A stretch of DNA of 59,758 bases from an uncultured Caryophanales bacterium (GTDB taxonomy: Bacteria; Bacillota_I; Bacilli_A; RF39; UBA660), in contig CAMOWA010000005.1 in NCBI GenBank assembly GCA_946628005.1, forward strand, positions 1 to 59,758, written 5' to 3'. Position 1 is the stretch's first letter. Each line of letters begins with the position of its first letter. Under the pieces are notes generated by a model, which was given only the letters and a program-made list of their open reading frames with translations, made no database searches and was not told where the DNA came from. The position numbers were made by a program, and so were the translations under genes. Positions 48,257 to 55,890 of this stretch are shown piece after piece.

Positions 48257-49207
48257 ATGTTACAATTTGAAAAACCAATATATAAAATAACAGATTCAAT
48301 TGAAAATAATTTTTATGGAAGATTTGAACTAGAACCATTAGAAAGAGGATTTGGTACAACAATTGGTAATGCGTTAAGAAGAGTAATGTTATCATCTCTT
48401 CCTGGAAGTGCAATAAGTAGTATCAAAATTGAAGGAGTTCAACATGAATTCCAAACAATTGATGGTATATATGAAGATGTAACAACAATTATTTTAAATT
48501 TAAAAGGCCTTGTTTTTAAAAATAATTCAAACGAAGAAAAAAAAGTTTATATTAAGACAAATAAAGAAGGCGAAGTTACTGCTGCAGATATTGAACATGA
48601 TGCAGATATTGAAATAATAAACCAAGATAAAGTTATCTGTACAATATCAAAAGGCGGCTCACTTGATATGGAAATGACTATAACAAATGGTCGCGGATAT
48701 GTAAAAAGTGAAGAAAATAAAAAAATTCATGAAATTAATAAAATTGGTGAAATAGCAATTGATTCACTTTATTCTCCAATTGAGAGAGTGTCATACGAGG
48801 TTGGAAATGCTCGTGTTGGGCAAGATGAAAGTTATGATAAATTAATTATGGATGTTTGGACAAACGGTTCTATTAAGCCAGAAGAAGCAATTGCTTTAGC
48901 ATCACGTATATTAATTGAACATCTACAAATTTTAACAGATTTATCATCAATTGCTGATGTAAGTGGTATGATGATAGAAAAAACAGAAGATCCAAAAGTT
49001 AAAGCTTTGGAAACTTCAATTGAGGATTTAGATTTCTCAGTTCGTGCATATAACTGCTTAAAAAGAGCAGGAATTCATACACTACAGGACCTAGTAAATA
49101 AGAGTGAATCTGATATGATGAAAATCCGTAACTTAGGAAAAAAATCCCTTAAAGAAGTATTAGACAAAATCAGAGATATGGGATTAGTTCTACGTGATGA
49201 TGACTAA
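48257..49207 (+). CDS. rpoA: RNA polymerase alpha subunit
   Basis: 316 residues. The N-terminal domain (FGTTIGNALRRVMLSSLPGSA) dimerises and seeds core assembly; the C-terminal domain (about 245-310, RAYNCLKRAGIHTLQDLV, RNLGKKSLKEVLDKI) binds UP elements and activators. AGGGAGGT upstream. Confidence 0.98.
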   Translation: MLQFEKPIYKITDSIENNFYGRFELEPLERGFGTTIGNALRRVMLSSLPGSAISSIKIEGVQHEFQTIDGIYEDVTTIILNLKGLVFKNNSNEEKKVYIKTNKEGEVTAADIEHDADIEIINQDKVICTISKGGSLDMEMTITNGRGYVKSEENKKIHEINKIGEIAIDSLYSPIERVSYEVGNARVGQDESYDKLIMDVWTNGSIKPEEAIALASRILIEHLQILTDLSSIADVSGMMIEKTEDPKVKALETSIEDLDFSVRAYNCLKRAGIHTLQDLVNKSESDMMKIRNLGKKSLKEVLDKIRDMGLVLRDDD

Positions 49208-49224
49208 AAAAAGGAGGAAAAACT

Positions 49225-49572
49225 ATGGCATATAGAAAATTAGGTAGAGATAACAAGCATAGAAGAAGTATGATGGCTACTTTAACAAAACAACTAGTTG
49301 AAAATGAATCAATTACAACAACAGTAACAAGAGCTAAGGAACTTCGTAAATTTGCTGAAAAAATGGTTACCTATGGAAAAAAAGGAGACTTAGTTTCTCG
49401 AAGAAAAGCCCTTGCATTTTTACACAATGATAAAAAAGTTGTTGATAAAATATTCAATGATTTAGCAAAAAGATATGAAAAACGCAATGGGGGATACACA
49501 CAAATTCTTAAAACTTCTGAAAGAATAGGAGATAATTCCTTAATGGCAATTATCAAATTTGTCGAAGAATAA
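49225..49572 (+). CDS. rplQ: 50S ribosomal protein L17
   Basis: 115 residues; YRKLGRDNKHRRSMMATLTKQL start. Last gene of the superoperon, closed by a terminator. Confidence 0.98.
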   Translation: MAYRKLGRDNKHRRSMMATLTKQLVENESITTTVTRAKELRKFAEKMVTYGKKGDLVSRRKALAFLHNDKKVVDKIFNDLAKRYEKRNGGYTQILKTSERIGDNSLMAIIKFVEE

Positions 49573-49577
49573 CAAAT

Positions 49578-49602
49578 ACAAGTAGAAATACTTGTTTTTT
49601 CT
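49578..49602 (+). terminator. Terminator of the ribosomal superoperon
   Basis: ACAAGTA, GAAA tetraloop, TACTTGT, then six T. Confidence 0.92.
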
Positions 49603-49666
49603 TTAGAAAATCATCTAGAAAATCCTTATATTATTTGTTATAATAAATAAAGAAACGGGTGATTAT

Positions 49667-50428
49667 ATGAAAGCATTAATTACTGGAGCAACCTCAGGTA
49701 TAGGACTAGATATGGCAAAATATTTATCAACAAAAAAAATAGAATTAATATTGGTTGCAAGAAACAAAGAAAAACTAGAAGAAATACAAGAACAATTGCC
49801 AACCAAAGTAACTATAATTGTTGCGGATTTATCAAATGAACAACGCGTAAAAGAATTATATATTATTGCCAAAAAAGAAAATATTGATATCTTGATAAAT
49901 AATGCCGGATTAGGTGATTTTGGATATTTAACAGATACAGATATTAATAAGGACATTGAATTAATTAATACAAATATAAAAGCTGTACATATATTAACGA
50001 AGTATATTGTAAAAGACATGGAGTCACGTAATACAGAAAGCTATATATTAAACGTTTCATCGGCAGCAGCATTTCAGCCAGGGCCATTAATGAGTACATA
50101 CTATGCTACCAAATCATATGTTTATCAACTAACAGAAGCCCTATATTATGAAGAAAAAAAGAAGAAAACGAAAGTTCACGTATCGGTTTTATGTCCAGGA
50201 CCTGTTCAAACAAATTTTAATAATGTTGCTGGTGTTGAATTTGCAGTAAAACCATTATCAAGCAAGTTTGTAGCGCGATATGCTATAGATCAAATGTTTA
50301 AGAAAAAGCTTTTAATAATACCAGGATTTAAAATGAAATTATCAAAATTTTTCACTAGATTTTTATCAGATAAATTCTTATTAAAAATAACATATAATAT
50401 TCAAAAGAGAAAAAAAGCCAGCCAATAG
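49667..50428 (+). CDS. Short-chain dehydrogenase/reductase
   Basis: 253 residues, Rossmann fold. The cofactor loop TGATSGIG is at the N-terminus, NNAG follows, and the active site shows the Ser and YxxxK pair (SSAAAF, YYATKSY). The C-terminal basic segment is typical of the classical DltE/YqjQ-like subgroup, whose substrates are unclear. It has been placed between rplQ and the ECF-type genes, which are adjacent in most Firmicutes, so it is an insertion relative to the common order. Confidence 0.88.
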   Translation: MKALITGATSGIGLDMAKYLSTKKIELILVARNKEKLEEIQEQLPTKVTIIVADLSNEQRVKELYIIAKKENIDILINNAGLGDFGYLTDTDINKDIELINTNIKAVHILTKYIVKDMESRNTESYILNVSSAAAFQPGPLMSTYYATKSYVYQLTEALYYEEKKKKTKVHVSVLCPGPVQTNFNNVAGVEFAVKPLSSKFVARYAIDQMFKKKLLIIPGFKMKLSKFFTRFLSDKFLLKITYNIQKRKKASQ

Positions 50429-50438
50429 TTGGCTTTTA
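50413..50438 (+). terminator. Hairpin overlapping the end of the SDR gene
   Basis: AAAAGCCA (50413-50420) pairs with TGGCTTTT (50430-50437). The T run is only four long, so some readthrough into the ecfA-like genes is likely. Confidence 0.6.
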
Positions 50439-50457
50439 TGTACATTTAGGGGGAAAT

Positions 50458-51222
50458 ATGTCAGATATTATAAAAATAGAAAACTTTAAATATCAAAATA
50501 TATTTGAGAACTTAAATATATCAATAAAAGAACATAGTTTTACTGCAATCACAGGTCCAAATAATTGTGGTAAAACAACACTAATTAGAATTTTAAGCAG
50601 AACTATAATAACAGATAATAACATAAAAATAAGAAATTGTGATATCAATGACTATTTAATAGAAGAATACTCAAAATTAGTACAATGCGTAATACCATTA
50701 GAAATAGTATTTCATGAATATTCTGTTCAAGATGAATTATTAAACTATGGAAACCAAGAAGAAATTGATAAAATAATAGCAGAATTAAAAATAAGGAATC
50801 TTTTAAAAAAGAATGAAAGTAATCTTACTACTAAAGAAATCGTTTTAATTCAAATTATCATAGCTTTATTAAAAAAGCCTAAAATACTATTATTGGATAA
50901 CTTAGAAGAATTTTTAAAAGAAGATACAATGAAAATTATTACATACTTAAAAAAATATCAAAAAGATAATGATTTAACTATTGTTATTACAACAATTCAT
51001 TTAGATGAAATAATAGATAGTGATTATATTTATATCATAAAAAATGGAAAAGTTGAACTAGAAGGCAAACCTAATATAATTTTTGAAAAGGATAATATTA
51101 TTAATAAAATTGGTTTAAATCTTCCATTTTGTATTGATTTATCGGTAAAATTAAAAGATTATAACTTATTAAATGAAATTAAACTTGATAATATAGGGAT
51201 AATAAATGATATATGGAAATAA
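50458..51222 (+). CDS. ecfA1: Degenerate EcfA1-like ABC ATPase
   Basis: 254 residues, in the position ecfA1 holds in Firmicutes (after rplQ, ahead of truA). Walker A is intact (GPNNCGKTT, residues 33-41), as are a Q-loop glutamine (Gln76) and the H-loop His181. The signature LSGGQ is replaced by LTTKE (123-127), and the catalytic glutamate after Walker B is Asn148 (LLLDN for LLLDE). It should bind ATP but hydrolyse it poorly. Normally EcfA1 and EcfA2 pair with EcfT to energise vitamin uptake. It overlaps the next gene by ten bases. Symbol given from position and fold. Confidence 0.78.
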   Translation: MSDIIKIENFKYQNIFENLNISIKEHSFTAITGPNNCGKTTLIRILSRTIITDNNIKIRNCDINDYLIEEYSKLVQCVIPLEIVFHEYSVQDELLNYGNQEEIDKIIAELKIRNLLKKNESNLTTKEIVLIQIIIALLKKPKILLLDNLEEFLKEDTMKIITYLKKYQKDNDLTIVITTIHLDEIIDSDYIYIIKNGKVELEGKPNIIFEKDNIINKIGLNLPFCIDLSVKLKDYNLLNEIKLDNIGIINDIWK

Positions 51223-52001
51223 TATTTGATAAGTTAAGAAAAGATAATAAGGAGTTTAATTTTACCATAAAGAATAATGAAATAAATGGGATATATTGTT
51301 TAGATTCTTTAATATTAATGAAAATTATGCACTTTAATAAACCAATAGATGGAAAAATAAAAATTAATAAAAAAGAAATAACAAATGATGATCTAAATGA
51401 AATTAAGAAAAAAACAAGTATTGTAGAAAATAATTTTAGAAAATACTATCAAACTAGAGTATATGAATTAATGTATTATATGATAATAGAAAAAAATATT
51501 ATTTTAAAAAATCCAAAAAAGAAAATATTAGATTCTTTAAAAATTGTAGGATTAACTTCTGATTATTTAGATAGACAATTATGTACGTTATCTTCATCAG
51601 AAACAAAACAAATACAATTCGCAATAGCATTATTATCAAATCCAGAATTAATAATAATGGAAGATCCATTTATAAATTATGATTTAAAAACTTCTAAAAA
51701 AATATGGATGCTAATTCAAAGAATGAAAGAACAATATAATAAAACATTTATTTGGATTTCTCATGATATAGAAAATCTATTTAAATATAGTACAAATTTA
51801 ATAATAATAAAAAATAATAAAATTCTAATTGAAGGCAAAACAAATGAGATAGTTCAGAAAATAGAATATTTAATAAAGAATAAAATACCTATTCCCCCAA
51901 TAATAGATTTTACTTATCAAGCAAAAAAAGAAAAAAAAATCAAATTAGAATATCACAATGATGTAAGGGATATATTAAAAGATATATATAAACATGTATA
52001 A
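51213..52001 (+). CDS. ecfA2: Degenerate EcfA2-like ABC protein without Walker A
   Basis: 262 residues. The Walker A region reads NGIYCLDSLILMK (25-37) with no GxxGxGK[ST], so it cannot bind ATP in its own site. The signature is LSSSE (126-130) and the Walker B end is Glu150-Asp151 followed by PF, the usual Asp-Glu in reverse. The H-loop His184 is kept. The C-terminal domain after residue 215 is lysine-rich. Together with the preceding protein only one composite site could bind ATP (Walker A of EcfA1, signature of this one). ecfT, usual next gene, is absent. Confidence 0.76.
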   Translation: MEIIFDKLRKDNKEFNFTIKNNEINGIYCLDSLILMKIMHFNKPIDGKIKINKKEITNDDLNEIKKKTSIVENNFRKYYQTRVYELMYYMIIEKNIILKNPKKKILDSLKIVGLTSDYLDRQLCTLSSSETKQIQFAIALLSNPELIIMEDPFINYDLKTSKKIWMLIQRMKEQYNKTFIWISHDIENLFKYSTNLIIIKNNKILIEGKTNEIVQKIEYLIKNKIPIPPIIDFTYQAKKEKKIKLEYHNDVRDILKDIYKHV

Positions 52002-52010
52002 GGAGACAAA

Positions 52011-52751
52011 ATGCGATTTTTAATAAAATTTTCATATGATGGAACAAATTATTCAGGTTTTCAAACTCAAAAGAATAAAAATACAATACAAGAAAATATA
52101 GAACTTGCTTTAAAAAAAGTTAATAATAATAAAAAAACTCCATTAGTTGCTACAGGAAGAACAGATAAGGGAGTCCACGCTTTATGTCAATATGCACATG
52201 CAGATTTAGAAATTAATATTACTGAAGCAAAACTAAAAAGAGCTTTAAATAGTAATTTACCAAATGATATTCATGTAATTGAGACAAAAATAGTAGATAG
52301 CAATTTTCATGCTAGATATAATGTAGAAAAAAAAGAATATCAGTATTTGATTAATATAGGAGAATATAATCCATTACAAAGGAACTATGTATTTCAGTAT
52401 AATTATCAATTAAATATAGATGAAATGAAAGAAGCAATAAAGGTATTCATTGGAACTCATGATTTTCGGGCTTTCGTAACGGATAATAAAGAAAAAGAAA
52501 ACTGTATAAGAACAATATATAAAGCAAAAATACAACAAGAAGATAATATAATAAAGATTACTTTTGAAGGAAATGGCTTTCTAAGATATCAAGTAAGAAA
52601 TATGGTTGGGATCTTAATAAGAGTTGGTGAAAATAAATTATCCCCAAAAGATGTGGAAAAAATATTAGAAAGTAAAGATAGAAAAAAAAGTGGAAAAACC
52701 GCTCCTCCAGAAGGATTATATTTGACAAAAATATACTATAAAAAGGATTAA
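52011..52751 (+). CDS. truA: tRNA pseudouridine synthase A
   Basis: 246 residues. Modifies U38-U40 in tRNA anticodon arms. Catalytic Asp52 lies in ATGRTDKGVHA. The FLRYQVRNMVGIL segment near the C-terminus is normal. Follows the ABC pair by nine bases. Confidence 0.96.
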   Translation: MRFLIKFSYDGTNYSGFQTQKNKNTIQENIELALKKVNNNKKTPLVATGRTDKGVHALCQYAHADLEINITEAKLKRALNSNLPNDIHVIETKIVDSNFHARYNVEKKEYQYLINIGEYNPLQRNYVFQYNYQLNIDEMKEAIKVFIGTHDFRAFVTDNKEKENCIRTIYKAKIQQEDNIIKITFEGNGFLRYQVRNMVGILIRVGENKLSPKDVEKILESKDRKKSGKTAPPEGLYLTKIYYKKD

Positions 52752-52752
52752 A

Positions 52753-52781
52753 TTGACAGAAAACAACAAATGTGGTATAAT
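52753..52781 (+). promoter_or_regulatory. Consensus SigA-type promoter
   Basis: TTGACA (52753-52758), 17-base spacer, TATAAT (52776-52781): a perfect match at both hexamers, starting two bases after the truA stop. It drives the following two-gene unit. Confidence 0.92.
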
Positions 52782-52803
52782 ATACAACATTAGGAGAGAT
52801 AAG

Positions 52804-53538
52804 ATGAATAATCAGGGGAAAAATAAAAAAAATAGAAAGTTGCAAATCTTTCAAAAATTTTTAATGCTTGTAGAAGAAAATGAGTTTAAAATTATTAAAA
52901 AAGTGATGCCAAATTATCTTGAAAAGCTAGAACAAGAAATTGATATAAATACAAGAAGACAACTTGCAGAAATAGAAGATGAAAAAGAAAAAAAAGAGAT
53001 TATTAAAAATGCAAAATTATTAAAATTGAAACTAAGAAATGGCTTTAATTCTAATCAGTTAATTAATTATCATATAGGACTATCATCTCCGAAAGAATTT
53101 ATTAGCTATCTAGAATGGAATAAACAAGTTCATTTAGGTGCCTTAAAAAATGATATTTTTAACTTAGCAATTTTAGCAACTTTGAAAACTATAAAAAAAG
53201 ATAATAAAACACTTGATGTTATAACAGTATTTCAACTTCTGTTTACTGCAATAAACTATTTATGTATAGAATTACAAAAACAAAATATTGAAAGACTAAA
53301 ACAAGTGGAACCTATGCTTATGAAAAGAGAAGAAAGAGAAAGCAAGAAATTTTTAAGTACATATCCAACTATTGCAGAATTAATAGATAAAAAAATGGGA
53401 GATACAAGAAGTTTAAACTGTCCCACATTAGATGAGCTAAATGATATGGTCAGTGAAGAAAACCAAGAACAATTTATGAGTGAAATGCGAATTCTTTTAA
53501 AAAAAGAAAATAAGAGAAGGAGGGGGCAAAATGAGTAA
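52804..53538 (+). CDS. Hypothetical protein, first of a two-gene unit before rplM
   Basis: 244 residues from ATG 52804, which has TAGGAGAG ahead; a longer frame would begin at the -35 box of the promoter. Mostly helical and charged, with one hydrophobic middle stretch (about 120-165, containing NLAILATLKTIKK and VFQLLFTAINYLCIE) too broken for a clear membrane span. I do not recognise it. The consensus promoter argues for high expression. Confidence 0.62.
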   Translation: MNNQGKNKKNRKLQIFQKFLMLVEENEFKIIKKVMPNYLEKLEQEIDINTRRQLAEIEDEKEKKEIIKNAKLLKLKLRNGFNSNQLINYHIGLSSPKEFISYLEWNKQVHLGALKNDIFNLAILATLKTIKKDNKTLDVITVFQLLFTAINYLCIELQKQNIERLKQVEPMLMKREERESKKFLSTYPTIAELIDKKMGDTRSLNCPTLDELNDMVSEENQEQFMSEMRILLKKENKRRRGQNE

Positions 53539-53812
53539 GAAAAAGGAATTAACACAAGAAGAAAAAGTAGCAAAGAGAAAAGAAAGAAGAAATTCATTCT
53601 TAAAATCAGCGTTTTCTTCTTTTGCTACATCAGCATCAACAGTATTTGCACTTGGACAAAATGAAAGAACAATTGAAGAAAATCGTCGAGAATATTATGG
53701 TGCTAAAGCATTATTTGATAATTTAACAGATGAGGAATTAGCAAAATACTGTGAAGCATATGGAATAATAGATTCAGATGATAATGAAAAACAAGTTACA
53801 AAAACTCTATAA
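53531..53812 (+). CDS. Hypothetical protein, second of a two-gene unit
   Basis: 93 residues, overlapping the previous gene by eight bases, with AGGAGGGGG ahead. A basic N-terminal helix (KKKELTQEEKVAKRKERR), a serine/alanine-rich middle and an acidic tail. No membrane span. The only clue is the tight linkage with the preceding gene and the terminator after it. Confidence 0.58.
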   Translation: MSKKKELTQEEKVAKRKERRNSFLKSAFSSFATSASTVFALGQNERTIEENRREYYGAKALFDNLTDEELAKYCEAYGIIDSDDNEKQVTKTL

Positions 53813-53830
53813 GAATATTATAAAAAAAGA

Positions 53831-53860
53831 AAAAAGTATTGATTTTTAATACTTTTTTTA
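53831..53860 (+). terminator. Terminator overlapping the next promoter
   Basis: AAAAAGTATT, loop GATTTTT, AATACTTTTT and further T. The loop holds the -35 box of the rplM promoter. Confidence 0.85.
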
Positions 53861-53867
53861 GTATAAT
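53839..53867 (+). promoter_or_regulatory. Promoter of rplM-rpsI
   Basis: TTGATT (53839-53844), 17-base spacer, TATAAT (53862-53867), embedded in the terminator of the upstream unit. Confidence 0.8.
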
Positions 53868-53873
53868 CATAAT

Positions 53874-53935
53874 CGGTACATTTAATATCCCACCTTAATC
53901 TGTTCCTGGGAAAAACAGATTAACGTAAAAGGAGA
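53874..53935 (+). promoter_or_regulatory. Probable L13 leader
   Basis: A perfect 10-bp hairpin, TTAATCTGTT (53895-53904) with AACAGATTAA (53914-53923) and loop CCTGGGAAA, sits between the promoter and the ribosome site of rplM. Firmicutes carry an L13-binding leader here with a CUGGGAAAA element; I base the call on position and that loop. Confidence 0.65.
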
Positions 53936-53941
53936 AATAAT

Positions 53942-54373
53942 ATGACAAGTTATATGCAAAAAAAAGAAACAGTTGAGCGTAAGTGGTATGTAATCGACGC
54001 AGAAGGAAAATCTTTAGGTAGAGTTGCAAGTTTAGCAGCAACATACTTAAGAGGAAAAAATAAACCAACTTATACACCACATATTGATTGTGGAGATTAT
54101 ATTATTATTGTTAATGCTAATAAAGTTAAATTAACTGGAAATAAGTTAGAAAATAAAATGTATTATAATCATTCAATGTATACAGGTGGTTTAAGAGAAA
54201 GATCAGCAAAGACTATGATTGAAAAATATCCTGAAGAAATGATGGAAAGAGCAGTAAAAGGAATGCTTCCTCATAATAGACTAGGAAGACAAATGTACAA
54301 AAAATTATTTGTATATGCAAATAGTGAACACAAACATGAAGCACAAAAACCAGAAGTGCTTGAAGTTAAGTAG
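53942..54373 (+). CDS. rplM: 50S ribosomal protein L13
   Basis: 143 residues; [17 protein letters not shown] and [15 protein letters not shown] are diagnostic. AAAAGGAGAA upstream. Early 50S assembly protein. Confidence 0.98.
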   Translation: MTSYMQKKETVERKWYVIDAEGKSLGRVASLAATYLRGKNKPTYTPHIDCGDYIIIVNANKVKLTGNKLENKMYYNHSMYTGGLRERSAKTMIEKYPEEMMERAVKGMLPHNRLGRQMYKKLFVYANSEHKHEAQKPEVLEVK

Positions 54374-54385
54374 GAGGGTTAAGAG

Positions 54386-54811
54386 ATGGCAAAAGAAAAG
54401 AAAAATGTTTATATAGGAACTGGTCATAGAAAGACTAGTGTAGCAAGAGTTACATTAACCCCAGGTACTGGAAAAATAACAGTTAATGGTAGAGACGTAA
54501 ACGAATATTTTCCAAATGAAATATGTGTTATGGATTTAATGCAACCATTAGAATTAACAAATACAAAAGATATGTTTGATGTTACTGCTAAAGTAAGTGG
54601 AGGAGGATACAGCGGACAAACAGGAGCTATTCGTCATGGAATAACTAAAGCTTTATTAGACTATGATAAAACAACTCCTGCAGATTCTGAAAATAGTTAT
54701 AGAAAGCCATTAAAACAAGCTAAATTTATAACTAGAGATCCACGTAAGAAAGAACGTAAAAAACCAGGATTAAAGAAAGCACGTCGTGCACCACAATTCT
54801 CAAAGAGATAG
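54386..54811 (+). CDS. rpsI: 30S ribosomal protein S9
   Basis: 141 residues including a long N-terminal lead (MAKEKKNV). [12 protein letters not shown] and the tail [11 protein letters not shown], which reaches the P site, are seen. The 3' end of the gene and its terminator are copied at 55891-55961, which makes this gene the likely integration site of the cassette next door. Confidence 0.98.
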   Translation: MAKEKKNVYIGTGHRKTSVARVTLTPGTGKITVNGRDVNEYFPNEICVMDLMQPLELTNTKDMFDVTAKVSGGGYSGQTGAIRHGITKALLDYDKTTPADSENSYRKPLKQAKFITRDPRKKERKKPGLKKARRAPQFSKR

Positions 54812-54874
54812 GAAATACTTATTTCAATGTTTCAAAAAGTCTGTATTTACGGGCTTTTTTTGATGCCTAAATAT
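54801..54874 (+). repeat. Left copy of the rpsI-end direct repeat (attL-like)
   Basis: Begins CAAAGAGATAGG inside rpsI and runs through the stop codon and the terminator. It matches 55891-55961; the last 32 bases (54843-54874) have three mismatches to 55930-55961. Confidence 0.8.
54835..54863 (+). terminator. Terminator of rplM-rpsI
   Basis: AAAAAGTCTGT, loop ATTT, ACGGGCTTTTTTT, an 11-bp stem with two G-T pairs. Its copy at 55921-55948 is weaker. Confidence 0.85.
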
Positions 54875-54899
54875 TAAAAATATACACTTTTTAGAGACC

Positions 54900-54931
54900 G
54901 TAGGATACAAGTAGGCTACAGGTAGGCTACA
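54900..54931 (+). repeat. Three GTAGGNTACA repeats at 11-bp spacing
   Basis: GTAGGATACA (54900-54909), GTAGGCTACA (54911-54920), GTAGGCTACA (54922-54931). Another copy at 55840-55849 and a partial GGCTACA at 55978-55984. One-helical-turn spacing suggests arm-type or accessory sites for a recombinase. The rest of 54875-55028 holds an imperfect inverted repeat near 54962-54979. Confidence 0.7.
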
Positions 54932-55028
54932 CAAAATTCGCAAACCCTTTATTTATCTTAGGCTAGTGGAACCAGCTAGGTGAACAAAATAACAATTTTT
55001 GTGATATAAAGTAATGAGAGGAAAAATT

Positions 55029-55400
55029 ATGAATGAATTATTTACGAAATATGATGCTTGGACAAAAGAGTTTATGGAATCATGGAAAGAATTAGATTGG
55101 AAAAGAACACTAGAAACGTTAGATAAAAATGTTGAATACTATGAGAATCCAATTGATGCTCCATGTGCTTCATTTGATGAAGTTATAAATTTATGGAATG
55201 TAGTTGCAGATAATCAAAAAGATATAGATTATAAATATAAAATTGTATTATTTGATGAAAAAATATGTATTGTAAATTGGCAAATGACAAGAACAATGAC
55301 TAGCAATGATACAAAACAAGAAATAGATGGTATTTTTCAAATATCATTAAATGAAGAGGGACTATGCAGATTCTTCAAACAATGGAGATTTACTAGATAA
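55029..55400 (+). CDS. NTF2/SnoaL-like small protein
   Basis: 123 residues from ATG 55029 (GAGAGGAAAAA ahead). The pattern of an N-terminal helix with W residues, ENPIDAPCASFDEVINLW, then strands KIVLFDEKICIVNWQMTRTM and EIDGIFQISLNEEGLCRFFKQWR is that of SnoaL-like cone-shaped folds. Many bind or isomerise small ligands; no catalytic residue can be assigned. Cargo of the rpsI-end cassette. Confidence 0.75.
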   Translation: MNELFTKYDAWTKEFMESWKELDWKRTLETLDKNVEYYENPIDAPCASFDEVINLWNVVADNQKDIDYKYKIVLFDEKICIVNWQMTRTMTSNDTKQEIDGIFQISLNEEGLCRFFKQWRFTR

Positions 55401-55445
55401 GAATGTGTAAAAAATAACCTTGATAATGATAAGAGTTTATAAAAC

Positions 55446-55474
55446 TTGATAAAAGGCTAATTTTATGATATAGT
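55446..55474 (+). promoter_or_regulatory. Promoter of the candidate antitoxin RNA
   Basis: TTGATA (55446-55451), 17-base spacer, TATAGT (55469-55474). Start expected near 55481. Confidence 0.72.
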
Positions 55475-55480
55475 GTATAT

Positions 55481-55600
55481 AGATGAAGGAAACTTCATAC
55501 AATAAAAAAGGAACACTTAATAATCGCTATGTTGAGTGTTACCATAAATTTATTTTATGTTTCCACCTAAATCATTGCTGAGTTAGGTGGATTTCTTTTA
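55481..55600 (+). ncRNA. Candidate antisense antitoxin RNA of a type I system
   Basis: About 120 nt. It opens with a GAAA tetraloop hairpin (ATGAAG 55483-55488 with CTTCAT 55493-55498). A second stem follows, AACACTTAA (55512-55520) with TTGAGTGTT (55532-55540), and it ends in a terminator CCACCTAA (55563-55570), TTAGGTGG (55583-55590), ATTTCTTTT. No plausible reading frame. Its 3' part is fully complementary to the 3' end of the minus-strand toxin transcript. Confidence 0.62.
55504..55540 (-). terminator. Terminator of the toxin transcript
   Basis: On the minus strand AACACTCAA and TTAAGTGTT form a stem followed by CC and TTTTTT. The same stem is internal structure in the plus-strand RNA. 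Confidence 0.7.
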
Positions 55601-55681
55601 TATTAAAACTATAAATAGTAAGAATAATAAAAGGAAGATAATAATTACTAAAGATAGAATTAAAAAATCCTTCTTGTTCAT
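55598..55681 (-). CDS. 27-residue hydrophobic peptide, candidate type I toxin
   Basis: The peptide starts MNKKDF and continues as one unbroken membrane helix of Leu, Ile, Phe and Val to the stop, like TxpA, BsrG, Fst and Ibs toxins in character though not in sequence. A strong GGGAGGCGAGAAT ribosome site precedes ATG 55681. Promoter at 55746-55774. A CTTCT-AGATA-AGAAG hairpin stands just ahead of the ribosome site and could limit translation. The transcript should run to a minus-strand terminator at about 55504-55540, overlapping the antisense RNA by about 100 nt. Alternative: a small unrelated membrane peptide. Confidence 0.65.
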   Translation of the reverse strand: MNKKDFLILSLVIIIFLLLFLLFIVLI

Positions 55682-55745
55682 ATTCTCGCCTCCCTTCTTA
55701 TCTAGAAGATTGGCTCCACCCAACTTATTAAATGTTCCAAGATAT

Positions 55746-55774
55746 ATTATAACAAACAAATGTTCTACAATCAA
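55746..55774 (-). promoter_or_regulatory. Promoter of the candidate toxin gene
   Basis: On the minus strand TTGATT (55774-55769), 17-base spacer, perfect TATAAT (55751-55746). Start expected near 55739, giving a leader of about 58 nt. Confidence 0.78.
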
Positions 55775-55890
55775 TAATATAATTGAAAAATATGTAAAAA
55801 ATTACTAAGATATCAATAAGAACGTTGGAGCCCTGTTATGTAGGCTACAAATCGCCAGTAAACCAGCATAAATAAAGGGACGCTAATTTA

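Noticed and set aside
54900-54931. CRISPR-like array from the GTAGGCTACA repeats
   Set aside because: Units are 10 bp at 11-bp steps with no spacers.
55587-55808. A 73-codon plus-strand frame over the candidate toxin gene
   Set aside because: No ribosome site, low-complexity product, and it runs antisense through the better supported minus-strand peptide and its promoter.
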